Below, in pieces: positions 45,400 to 53,071 of a stretch of DNA of 54,364 bases. Made by a program: the position numbers and the translations under genes. Origin of the DNA: an uncultured Prevotella sp. GTDB lineage: Bacteria > Bacteroidota > Bacteroidia > Bacteroidales > Bacteroidaceae. The stretch covers positions 1 to 54,364 of the forward strand of contig URLI01000010.1 in the NCBI GenBank assembly GCA_900548585.1. Reading direction: 5' to 3'. Position 1 is the stretch's first letter. Each line of letters begins with the position of its first letter. The notes under the pieces were generated by a model. It did no database searches, had not been told where the DNA came from, and worked only from the letters and a program-made list of their open reading frames with translations.

Positions 45400-48300
45400 T
45401 TAATTACCGATAACTATTTTATGGTTCACGGTCTTGCTGCCACTCGTCACAGATATGATATATACACCTGACGCGAGTTGTGATTTCAGTTTCTCCATGT
45501 CCTGCGGCAGGCTGACGTGTGCGACAGCCTTTCCAGACAGGTTGTAAACCACTGCGGAACCAGTAAACGTTCCCAAAACCTCCGTTATGCCTGATGACAA
45601 ATTATCGAATGAGGTCTCGGCTGTGTTCATCATCTTGAAGCGCGCGCCGTCGGCGCCTGTCGCATCGCAGGAGAAGCTGTATACCAACGAGTCACCGTCA
45701 AACGGGACAATCTGCCTTGCCTTGGTGTCTATCAACTTCAGGTCGGCGTACTGGGGCAGATTTCCCCGTACAAGCGTCAACGTGTAGTCACCGCCTTCTC
45801 CCGACACAACGGTAATGTTGGATGCTGTCAGGCTGGATGTGGTATTCACCTGCATCTTACCTGCCAGTGCATCGGAATAAATCATGTCGCACATCATCTC
45901 TGCGCCGAGTTTCTGGCCATCCCATCCGTTATCGAAAGCATCCGATGTGCCGGGCTGCTCAAACAGCCACATAACATCGTTCACATTGTCGCCGTTCAAC
46001 ACAAACTTCACGAAGCCAGGCTCGTTCTCGTTGCCTGCCTCCCAGCCATTTCCTTTTGCAAGTTGTTCCTGCGTGGCGGTGGCGAGCAGGCTGCCGTAAC
46101 TCAGCCTAACGGTCACGTCATCGCCTCCCGGGGTTGTGTTTGCGTCTGTGAATTTGAGCAAGAAGCCCTGCATTGACGGGATTTCGTTAACGCCCTGCTG
46201 TGAGGCAGTGTTTACGGGGACTGCCAGGTAAGTGCCTGCCGACAGGCCTGCGAGCGAATTGCTCGTCTGGCCGCCTGCATCTCCCCAATCCTTCGCGCTG
46301 CCGGTGTTGTACATATATACCGTCTTGTCGAGTATGTCAGGCAACGAAAGCTGGCTGATTTGGATTGGCGCGGTGTAGGAGTTCCCGAACAGGTTCTGCC
46401 CCAGACCCCAGTGGTTCACGGCGTCGCTCACGGCAGCCGCGCCATTCACCAGCGAAGCCTTGCGGGTCAGTGTCAGCGTAACGTCACCCAAGTTGAGGTA
46501 GCCCTTCATCGACTTAATCACAGGCTTGTCTGCCGTGCTGCGGACGGAGTAACCCGCGAACGCTGTCATCATATCCTTTGCCTTCAGTCCCGTGAACTTT
46601 TGGTAGAATCTGTCAGGGGCATTGGTTGCTTCATCATACTTGTAGATGTAGCATCCGCCGAACCATGCAGAGGAGGTTCGCTGGAATGGTACACCAAAGA
46701 ACTGGTCAGTATATTGCACAGGAAGTTTCTTGCCGTAAGTCGGCGAGCCTTCAACATTATCTGTCCAGGTTGTCTCCTCCGCAAGTTTCTTAGACTTCAC
46801 ATACATCTGAACCTCGGCAAAAACCTTGTCGCCGTCAGGAGCACCGTCATACACAAACGTGCCGTTTGGCTTCCCCGCCGAGGCTTCTATCTTCAGGCGT
46901 ACAGGATCGCCGGTTTGATGCTCAAACCCAACCATGCCTGTCACTTTCAGGCCGCTGCCTGCCGGTATGACCATTGCCTTGCCCGACTTGTTTTCAAGCT
47001 TGCCAGCCTCAAAGTTCAGGTTGGCGGCGCCATTGGTGAGATGGCAGTCGTTGACGGCGTCGCTGACGTAGTTCTCCACAGTTGCAAACACGATGTCCTC
47101 TCCTTCCACAGGCACTTTCCCGGCTGTCCAGTTGACTGCCGTGCTAAAGTCGTTGTCCTTGGAGCCAAGCCACAAATTGCGCTTTGTCACGTGGAATATA
47201 ATGTCCTTGTAACCGCCAGAAGAGCCACTGCATCCGGTCTTGTCGGTGAAATTGGTCTGCACCCTGTACCTGTAATCCCCGGGTACGGTGAACGTTGCGT
47301 AATACTCATTGCCCGTCCCGTTAGGAAGTGGCTCCGTGTTGCCTTCATTGTTGGTGATGTCAATCCACTTCACGTCATATATATATGTGGAGACCGGCAG
47401 GGCGAGGTCGATAGGCTTCATGCCCTTTGTGATGTCGATGGTGATCTCTCGGGCAACCGTCTTCCCGGAATCGTAGATCGGGTCTGGAATACCCGAGGCG
47501 TTCACCTCGGCAATCTTCTTCAACTTGCAGCCATTGCCGTAAGTCACCTTGACGGCATAGAAGCCCTTTGCCAGGCCTTTCCACACAGTGTTGACATTAG
47601 ACGCGTCGGATGACTCGAACGCACTTCCTATCGGTGTTCCCGGGTTTATCACATTGCCATTGTTGTCGGCTGCAAACAGCTCGTACTTCACCGGCATGGA
47701 GACATTTGTGCCTGCCTTGGGCCCAACGGTTATTATGCCGGTATTGTTGTCTTTCAAGTCGCACATCGCTCCAAACACCTCGAAGGCATCACCGCCGGAG
47801 ATGTTGTCAAAGTCGAAACAATATGGCGAATAATCATAGTCAAGTGGCTTGTTTGGATCAATGTCAACCATGGAAGAATTGCGATCCCGCACTTCCTTTG
47901 CGATGGCGGAATAGACATAACTGTAACTGCGGTTTACCCCGTCGGCACCTTCCAACTCTGGAGCATAGGCGACGGCAAAATAATTCTTCCCGGATGGTAT
48001 TTCTGTTGATGACCATGTCTTTCCGGTTGACGAGCCTGACGCTCCTGTATTTTTCTTATATGCATAAGCCAGGGTGTTGGCCTTGGGACCGAAGTCGAAC
48101 TTGACGGTGTTGTTGCCATTGCAGTCCACGCCAACATATACACCGTCCTTGAACCCGTCCTTCCGCTTCGGACTGTAGGTCTGGAGTTTGTCTTCGGTGA
48201 CGGTGAATGAATACTTCGCAGTGTTCATGCACTTGTCTTCCAGTTCCAACTCATAATCTCCCGCCGGCAGGTCGCCAAAGAAATAGCCCTCCTCCCGTGC

Positions 48301-49953
48301 ATTGGGATAAGTGATTTCCTGCGGGAAAACAATCGTCGTCGTGTATTCCTTGTCGTCAAGGAAATCGGTCACGACAAACGAAGTCTTGCCATCAGGACGG
48401 CGCAAGGTAAACTTGAACGGCGCGGCAGCATTCCGCACGTCTATCCTCAAGCCTGCGGTGTTGCCATGGATACCCAATTTCTGGTCGATGGTCGGACTCA
48501 TCAATCCACCGAATTCAACGAACTCCGGTTTCAGGGCTTCTATCACAAACTCCTTCTCAATATAACTACTCGGGCAATCAGGTGTGCCATAAACAAACTT
48601 GTATGTGCCGGGCTCTCCGAGTGTGAAAGTGTTTGAGAATGGCGCATTGAAAGCATTTGTAGGCATCAGCACATCGTTCTTGACAGGCGTGGTGTCGTAG
48701 GTGCCGTCTGCCTTCTTCTTATATATTTTGGCGTACTTGTGGGCGGCATCGTCAAGGAAGAAGTAATAACTGTTCCTCCAGTTGTAATACTTGTTGCCAT
48801 TTCCCATGAAGTCGTAGTAGACCACAAAATTCTTGTCTTCGTATTCACAAGTCTCCGGATTGAGGTTGGCGGATGAAGATGTGGTGAGGTGCATCATATC
48901 ATTAAGTGTCGCAACAGCGTTGTAACTGTTTATCGTATTGCGCTCCCCATCGCAAATAGTATTATACTTGAACCCGTAATACGAAAATCCAGGAACTTCC
49001 GATGCCTTAATTCGGAAAAAGCGGTAATGATTTGTTCCGTTGTTATAATCGTATGCCGGCATATATTCCATAGGATATTCCTCTGTGTATCCATATCTCA
49101 ACAGCCGCAACGTCTCCACCAACATTTGTGTTTGATTGGCGACCGCCTCTTCGTCATTAGAATCTATTGTAAACCTAAGATAATAGTCAAATGTGCAATC
49201 CGCCGTCTGAAGCAAGTATATGTTTTGCTCATGAGAAACCTTCACCGAACTGTTGCCCACTCTCTCAGACCATATCAATTGTTCACCGGTTGTTCGTCCT
49301 TCAGCATCTGTGACTTTCACCCTGATATATTCGCCAATCCTCAAATCCGGAATAGTCAAGGCCCGATTGTTGGTAGTCACGTTGATGGGTGTCCTCTCGC
49401 TATTGCCTTCCGTATATATGCCTCCCGTCACGGTAAATCCCGGTTTGCCGTTGGCTATATTAATAGTGATTGAGCCTAACTGTTCGCATGTCTCATTGAC
49501 AATGTCAAAAGTCACGGTTGGCGGCCCCGTGGCGGGCAGTTCCTTGATGGTGACGTCGCCGAGTTCTGTTTTCCCTGTCCCGCCGGTTTGCTTGAAATAC
49601 ACCTTGTAGTCGCCCACAGGTACGTTTCTCCATGTGATGGTCCATGTGGAACTGCTTTCATTACCCGAAGAGGACTTGGTCAAAGTACCGTCAACGAGAA
49701 AATTTGCTCCATTGTTAACCAAGTTGTCCGGGTCGGTGCTTGTACGGAGCATCGCCATACCATTTGGGACTTCGTCCGGCCCCATTGTTACCGTCAACGT
49801 GATGCTGCTCAGGGTGGAGCCTCCCACGTCAACATGGGTCAACTCGCTGTTGTCCCTTGTCACCTCCCCGATGGCTGCCGATGCCAGCAGGCAAAATGGC
49901 AGCATTAACGACAATAACAAAAACCGTTGTAAATTTGATTTCATAAATTTCAT
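45400..49953 (-). CDS. Large T9SS-sorted surface protein
   Basis: A 1517-residue secreted protein if started at 49953 (MKFMKSNLQRFLLLSLMLPF); an upstream ATG at 49995 is unlikely because the signal peptide would be displaced. The signal peptide ends near LASAA. The last about 75 residues (VVYNLSGKAVAHVSLPQDME, ASGVYIISVTSGSKTVNHKI) are a type A C-terminal sorting domain that directs export by the type IX system. The body is a string of immunoglobulin- or SprB-like beta modules without a catalytic motif I recognise. Adhesion or surface coat is plausible. It is preceded by a 52-residue peptide gene and flanked by related repeat elements. Confidence 0.88.
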   Translation of the reverse strand: MKFMKSNLQRFLLLSLMLPFCLLASAAIGEVTRDNSELTHVDVGGSTLSSITLTVTMGPDEVPNGMAMLRTSTDPDNLVNNGANFLVDGTLTKSSSGNESSSTWTITWRNVPVGDYKVYFKQTGGTGKTELGDVTIKELPATGPPTVTFDIVNETCEQLGSITINIANGKPGFTVTGGIYTEGNSERTPINVTTNNRALTIPDLRIGEYIRVKVTDAEGRTTGEQLIWSERVGNSSVKVSHEQNIYLLQTADCTFDYYLRFTIDSNDEEAVANQTQMLVETLRLLRYGYTEEYPMEYMPAYDYNNGTNHYRFFRIKASEVPGFSYYGFKYNTICDGERNTINSYNAVATLNDMMHLTTSSSANLNPETCEYEDKNFVVYYDFMGNGNKYYNWRNSYYFFLDDAAHKYAKIYKKKADGTYDTTPVKNDVLMPTNAFNAPFSNTFTLGEPGTYKFVYGTPDCPSSYIEKEFVIEALKPEFVEFGGLMSPTIDQKLGIHGNTAGLRIDVRNAAAPFKFTLRRPDGKTSFVVTDFLDDKEYTTTIVFPQEITYPNAREEGYFFGDLPAGDYELELEDKCMNTAKYSFTVTEDKLQTYSPKRKDGFKDGVYVGVDCNGNNTVKFDFGPKANTLAYAYKKNTGASGSSTGKTWSSTEIPSGKNYFAVAYAPELEGADGVNRSYSYVYSAIAKEVRDRNSSMVDIDPNKPLDYDYSPYCFDFDNISGGDAFEVFGAMCDLKDNNTGIITVGPKAGTNVSMPVKYELFAADNNGNVINPGTPIGSAFESSDASNVNTVWKGLAKGFYAVKVTYGNGCKLKKIAEVNASGIPDPIYDSGKTVAREITIDITKGMKPIDLALPVSTYIYDVKWIDITNNEGNTEPLPNGTGNEYYATFTVPGDYRYRVQTNFTDKTGCSGSSGGYKDIIFHVTKRNLWLGSKDNDFSTAVNWTAGKVPVEGEDIVFATVENYVSDAVNDCHLTNGAANLNFEAGKLENKSGKAMVIPAGSGLKVTGMVGFEHQTGDPVRLKIEASAGKPNGTFVYDGAPDGDKVFAEVQMYVKSKKLAEETTWTDNVEGSPTYGKKLPVQYTDQFFGVPFQRTSSAWFGGCYIYKYDEATNAPDRFYQKFTGLKAKDMMTAFAGYSVRSTADKPVIKSMKGYLNLGDVTLTLTRKASLVNGAAAVSDAVNHWGLGQNLFGNSYTAPIQISQLSLPDILDKTVYMYNTGSAKDWGDAGGQTSNSLAGLSAGTYLAVPVNTASQQGVNEIPSMQGFLLKFTDANTTPGGDDVTVRLSYGSLLATATQEQLAKGNGWEAGNENEPGFVKFVLNGDNVNDVMWLFEQPGTSDAFDNGWDGQKLGAEMMCDMIYSDALAGKMQVNTTSSLTASNITVVSGEGGDYTLTLVRGNLPQYADLKLIDTKARQIVPFDGDSLVYSFSCDATGADGARFKMMNTAETSFDNLSSGITEVLGTFTGSAVVYNLSGKAVAHVSLPQDMEKLKSQLASGVYIISVTSGSKTVNHKIVIGN

Positions 49954-49988
49954 TACCTTTTTCGTTTTCAAAATTGTTTCAACAGATC

Positions 49989-50147
49989 TTACCAACCACC
50001 GCCGTTCTCCAAATCTTCCTGCTCATCTGGCGTCAACTCATCCGGTTGCAGTTCCGCACCCCCATTGCCTGACCCGACATTAGGACCGACAGGGCCAGCA
50101 GACAGAATTAAAAGAGCACACGGTGATACATAATGTTTTCTCATCAT
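49989..50147 (-). CDS. Small peptide gene upstream of the T9SS protein
   Basis: 52 residues, starting MMRKHYVSPCALLILSAG, with a glycine-rich middle (PNVGSGNGG) and an acidic segment ending LENGGGW. The stop lies 35 bp before the T9SS start, and the promoter TAACTTTG at 50187-50194 sits about 40 bp before the ATG, so it is the first gene of the unit. Short peptides of this general look (MMRK.Y..P at the start, Gly-rich centre) occur next to surface-protein genes in Prevotella and Bacteroides; their function is not known to me. A second in-frame ATG at 50144 is an alternative start. Confidence 0.6.
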   Translation of the reverse strand: MMRKHYVSPCALLILSAGPVGPNVGSGNGGAELQPDELTPDEQEDLENGGGW

Positions 50148-50186
50148 AGTTTTTAAATTTTCTCATATAAAAAAATATATCTGGTG

Positions 50187-50217
50187 CAAAGTTACGAACA
50201 AAATTACATACAAGCAA
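50187..50217 (-). promoter_or_regulatory. Promoter of the small peptide and T9SS genes
   Basis: TAACTTTG (-7) at 50187-50194 on the minus strand and TTGC (-33) at 50214-50217, about 19-20 bp apart. The ATG at 50147 is 40 bp downstream. Confidence 0.6.
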
Positions 50218-50220
50218 CTA

Positions 50221-50262
50221 TATGTGGACTTATATGACAAATATGTGGACTTATATGATAAA
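50221..50262. repeat. Two 21-bp direct repeats directly upstream of the promoter
   Basis: Tandem units at 50221-50241 and 50242-50262 share TATGTGGACTTATATGA and differ only at one position near the end (ACAAA against ATAAA). They begin 4 bp upstream of the -33 box, the normal place for an activator. A 21-bp period (two helical turns) is the spacing used by LytTR-type regulators on direct repeats. Confidence 0.7.
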
Positions 50263-50327
50263 AACATGTTAGTTTTTTTTTACAAATTGTTTTTTATATG
50301 TGTGATGTCGGCAAGCGGCTGCTTGGG

Positions 50328-50533
50328 TTAAACCCAAATCGCGGTCATTACAACACAGATTTTTCAATTTCATCCTGACAACCTGTTCCCCGGCTGCTTG
50401 CAGTCGCTTGCCGGCATCTTGCCCGTTGTTTTTTCTTGACGTAGCCCGCTACGCCTGCAAAAAAAACAACAGCCAATCTGCTTGGGCAATCGACTACAAT
50501 CAGTTCGGGCTCTAATGACCTATTTGGGTTAAA
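50328..50533 (-). repeat. MITE-like palindromic element, copy B
   Basis: The ends are TTAAACCCAAAT (50328-50339) and ATTTGGGTTAAA (50522-50533), near-perfect terminal inverted repeats, followed inward by GGTCATTA (50343-50350) and TAATGACC (50513-50520). Inside are a stem GTTGTTTTTT/AAAAAACAAC (50425-50434 and 50461-50470) enclosing GTAGCCCGCTAC, plus CGCTTGCCGGCATC (50405-50418), which pairs with a nearly complementary GATGTCGGCAAGCG just outside (50304-50317). There is no open frame. Copy A at 45161-45256 is a shorter relative in the opposite orientation. Confidence 0.75.
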
Positions 50534-50559
50534 TGTATTGGTACGGTATAGTCACGGAC

Positions 50560-50684
50560 AACAAAAAAACCGGATGCCTCACGGAACCCGGTTTTCAAAA
50601 ACAAACTACTTAAAAACTGATCTACTAAAACAAATCAAAAAATATTTTCAACCGGACTGTGTCCGTAATATTCTCTTTGTTTCG
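50560..50684 (-). ncRNA. Candidate small RNA downstream of groL
   Basis: A promoter with TTTG (-33) at 50716-50719 and TAATTTTG (-7) at 50689-50696, 19 bp apart on the minus strand, points away from groL. About 125 bp later on the same strand is a hairpin with arms AAAACCGG (50566-50573) and CCGGTTTT (50588-50595) followed by seven Ts. In between is no coding frame but a small stem CGGAC/GTCCG (50653-50665). This is the form of an independent short transcript. I cannot assign an RNA family. Confidence 0.5.
50566..50595 (-). terminator. Hairpin terminator of the candidate small RNA
   Basis: 8-bp arms around a 14-nt loop, followed on the minus strand by TTTTTTT. The T tract is on the minus-strand side only, so it terminates minus-strand transcription. 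Confidence 0.7.
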
Positions 50685-50688
50685 ATTG

Positions 50689-50719
50689 CAAAATTATTGC
50701 ATTTAAACAAACTGCCAAA
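50689..50719 (-). promoter_or_regulatory. Promoter of the candidate small RNA
   Basis: TAATTTTG (-7) at 50689-50696 and TTTG (-33) at 50716-50719 on the minus strand, exactly 19 bp apart. Among the best promoter matches in the window, yet no protein gene follows. Confidence 0.65.
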
Positions 50720-50758
50720 ATCTTTCATATCCTTTTTCAACAAAAAACATTAAAAAGC

Positions 50759-50798
50759 AAAAAAGGAGGTCAATCTGTAAAGACCGACCTCCTTTTTT
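50759..50798 (-). terminator. Terminator after groL
   Basis: Perfect 13-bp arms AAAAAAGGAGGTC (50759-50771) and GACCTCCTTTTTT (50786-50798) with a 14-nt loop, 33 bp after the groL stop. Having A and T runs on opposite sides, it could stop transcription from both strands. Confidence 0.85.
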
Positions 50799-50830
50799 GA
50801 TATGTTTGGTTTGCAAAATGACGTGTGAAA

Positions 50831-52462
50831 TCACATCATCCCGCCCATTCCCGGCGCACCGCCCATCGGCATTGCCGGCTTGTCCTCTGGTTTGTCAACG
50901 ATGAGGCACTCCGTAGTCAGGAACATGCCGGCGATGCTCGCGGCGTTCTCGAGTGCCACGCGGGCAACCTTCGCGGGGTCGATGACACCTGCCTCGCGCA
51001 GGTCCTCGTAAACCTCGGTGCGGGCATTGTAGCCGAAGTCGCCCTTGCCTTCTGACACTTTCTGCACGACGACGGCGCCCTCTCCTCCTGCATTGATTAC
51101 GATCTGGCGGAGCGGCTCCTCGATGGCGCGCTCAACAATCTTTATACCGGTGGTCTCGTCGGCATTGTCGCCCTTCAGTTTCTTCACTGCGTCGATTGCG
51201 CGGATGTATGTCGTGCCACCGCCGGCAACGACACCCTCCTCGATTGCGGCGCGTGTTGCGCAGAGCGCGTCGTCAACGCGGTCCTTCTTCTCCTTCATCT
51301 CCACCTCGCTGTTTGCGCCGACATACAGCACTGCCACACCGCCGGCGAGTTTGGCGAGACGCTCCTGAAGTTTCTCCTTGTCGTAAGAACTCGTGGTCTT
51401 GTCGATCTCGTTCTTTATCTGCGCCACGCGGTCAGCGATGGTTTTCTTGTCCCCGCCGCCGTTCACGATTGTGGTGTTGTCCTTTGAGATGACAACCTTA
51501 TCGCACGTGCCGAGCATATCGAGCGTTGCCTGCTCGAGTTTCAGCCCCTTCTCCTCGCTTATCACGAGCCCGCCTGTCAGCACGGCGATGTCCTCGAGCA
51601 TTGCCTTGCGCCGGTCGCCGAAGCCCGGTGCCTTGACGGCGCAAACCTTCAGTCCTGCGCGCAGGCGGTTGACAACGAGTGTGGTGAGTGCCTCGGAGTC
51701 AACGTCCTCGGCGATGATGAGGAGCGGCATGCCGTTCTCCGCTGCAGGCTGCAGCACAGGCATGAGGTCCTTGAGGTTCGATATTTTCTTGTCGTATATG
51801 AGGATGCGCGGATGCTCCATGACGCACTCCATCTTGTCGGCGTCGGTCATGAAGTAGCCCGACAGGTACCCACGGTCGAACTGCATTCCCTCTACCACTC
51901 CGATGTGCGTGTCGCGGCTCTTGCTCTCCTCTATGGTTATCACGCCGTCCTTGCTCACCTTGCGCATTGCGTCGGCGAGCAGTTTCCCTATCTCCGGGTC
52001 GTTGTTCGCGCTCACCGTCGCCACCTGCTCAATCTTGCCGTAGTTGTCGCCAACCACCTCAGCGTGTTTCTTGATGTATTCCACCACGGCATCCACGCCC
52101 TTGTCGATGCCTCGCTTCAGGTCCATCGGGTTTGCCCCGGCCGTGACGTTCTTCAGACCAACGTTGATCATGCTCTGTGCAAGTATTGTCGCCGTGGTTG
52201 TTCCGTCGCCGGCGTCGTCGCCGGTCTTTGACGCCACGCTCTTGAGGAGCTGTGCGCCGGTGTTCTCGAAGCGGTCTTCCAGTTCCACTTCCTTTGCCAC
52301 CGTCACGCCGTCCTTCGTTATCTGAGGCGCGCCGAACTTCTTCTCGATTATAACGTTGCGCCCCTTGGGGCCGAGAGTCACTTTCACTGCGTTTGCAAGC
52401 TGGTCAACGCCATTCTTTAGCAAATCGCGTGCATCCATGTTGAATTTTATATCTTTAGCCAT
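50831..52462 (-). CDS. groL: 60 kDa chaperonin GroEL
   Basis: ATP-dependent protein-folding chaperonin of 543 residues, normal length. It starts MAKDIKFNMDARDLLKNGVD, has the nucleotide-binding AGDGTTTATILAQ, ATVSANNDPEIGKL and AAIEEGVVAGGGTTYIRA, and ends with the Gly-Met tail MPMGGAPGMGGMM. groS is 43 bp upstream on the same strand, the conserved chaperonin order. The unit appears to be driven from the sigma-54-like element at 52827-52841. Confidence 0.98.
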   Translation of the reverse strand: MAKDIKFNMDARDLLKNGVDQLANAVKVTLGPKGRNVIIEKKFGAPQITKDGVTVAKEVELEDRFENTGAQLLKSVASKTGDDAGDGTTTATILAQSMINVGLKNVTAGANPMDLKRGIDKGVDAVVEYIKKHAEVVGDNYGKIEQVATVSANNDPEIGKLLADAMRKVSKDGVITIEESKSRDTHIGVVEGMQFDRGYLSGYFMTDADKMECVMEHPRILIYDKKISNLKDLMPVLQPAAENGMPLLIIAEDVDSEALTTLVVNRLRAGLKVCAVKAPGFGDRRKAMLEDIAVLTGGLVISEEKGLKLEQATLDMLGTCDKVVISKDNTTIVNGGGDKKTIADRVAQIKNEIDKTTSSYDKEKLQERLAKLAGGVAVLYVGANSEVEMKEKKDRVDDALCATRAAIEEGVVAGGGTTYIRAIDAVKKLKGDNADETTGIKIVERAIEEPLRQIVINAGGEGAVVVQKVSEGKGDFGYNARTEVYEDLREAGVIDPAKVARVALENAASIAGMFLTTECLIVDKPEDKPAMPMGGAPGMGGMM

Positions 52463-52505
52463 AGTTATGTTTGAAGTTATATGTTTTTTTAGATGAGATG
52501 TTTAC

Positions 52506-52775
52506 TTATTTTATAATTGCGAGGACATCGCTCTGCCGCATCATAAGATATTTCTTCCCTTCATGCTCCAGTTCGGTGCCGCTGTATTTTCCATAAAGCA
52601 CCTCGTCGCCCTCCTTCAGAATCATTTCCTCGTCCTTCGTGCCGTTGCCTGCCGCAACTACAGTGCCGTGCAATGGTTTCTCCTTTGCAGTATCCGGAAT
52701 TATGATACCGCCGACTTTCTCCTCGGCTGCTGCCGGAAGAATCAGAACTCTGTCTGCCAATGGTTTGATATTCAT
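52506..52775 (-). CDS. groS: 10 kDa co-chaperonin GroES
   Basis: Heptameric lid of the GroEL chamber. The 89-residue protein has the family N-terminus IKPLADRVLILPAAAEEKVG, the mobile-loop segment GGIIIPDTAKEKP and the C-terminal GKKYLMMRQSDVLAIIK. Length is slightly shorter than the E. coli protein (97), as usual in Bacteroidetes. It is the first gene of the groESL unit, about 40 bp after the predicted transcription start. Confidence 0.97.
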   Translation of the reverse strand: MNIKPLADRVLILPAAAEEKVGGIIIPDTAKEKPLHGTVVAAGNGTKDEEMILKEGDEVLYGKYSGTELEHEGKKYLMMRQSDVLAIIK

Positions 52776-52826
52776 AGCTTGTAAAAATTTATATGTTTAA
52801 TTTTAATAATCTCTGCCCATAGCAAT

Positions 52827-52841
52827 GCGAAAAGCGTGCCA
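52827..52841 (-). promoter_or_regulatory. Sigma-54-like promoter of groESL
   Basis: On the minus strand TGGCACGCTTTTCGC matches the sigma-54 form TGGCACG-N4-TTGC, with GG and GC at the right distance; the single clear deviation is TCGC for TTGC. No TAnnTTTG box is seen between here and groS. The -24 part also lies in a CGTGCCAAA/TTTGGCACG hairpin (52835-52858). A start near 52815 gives a 40-nt leader. Confidence 0.55.
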
Positions 52842-52872
52842 AACTGGCATTTGGCACGTTCTGTCACCACGG

Positions 52873-52891
52873 CACTGAAATTTTGTCAGTG
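52873..52891 (-). promoter_or_regulatory. Palindrome upstream of groESL, possible activator site
   Basis: CACTGACAAAATTTCAGTG: 6-bp perfect arms CACTGA/TCAGTG with a 7-bp spacer, 32 bp upstream of the -24 element. The position suits an enhancer-binding protein or another stress regulator. It is not a CIRCE element. Confidence 0.5.
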
Positions 52892-53071
52892 TCGCGCTGC
52901 ATGTTCACGTCACTACTGCCCCACACGGTATGAATAGCCGGGAAACACGTTGGTCGCTATTGCGTCATTATTCCAGGACGCGAGTCGCTGCCGGGAATAT
53001 CGTACAGTATGTGAGTATCCGGCATTGCTCCTTTTGACAGCCAGGCTTGCTTCATAATCCTGCCGACTTGA

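Noticed and set aside
49989..50147. The 52-residue peptide as a double-glycine-leader (bacteriocin) precursor
   Set aside because: The GGG is followed by only one residue (W), so there would be no mature peptide, and the leader spacing does not match the consensus.
52835..52858. CIRCE element for HrcA control of groESL
   Set aside because: The hairpin is CGTGCCAAA/TTTGGCACG, not TTAGCACTC-N9-GAGTGCTAA.
52835..52866. A second sigma-54 promoter on the + strand in the same hairpin
   Set aside because: TGGCACG is present on that strand too, but no GC follows at the -12 position and no gene lies downstream on that strand.
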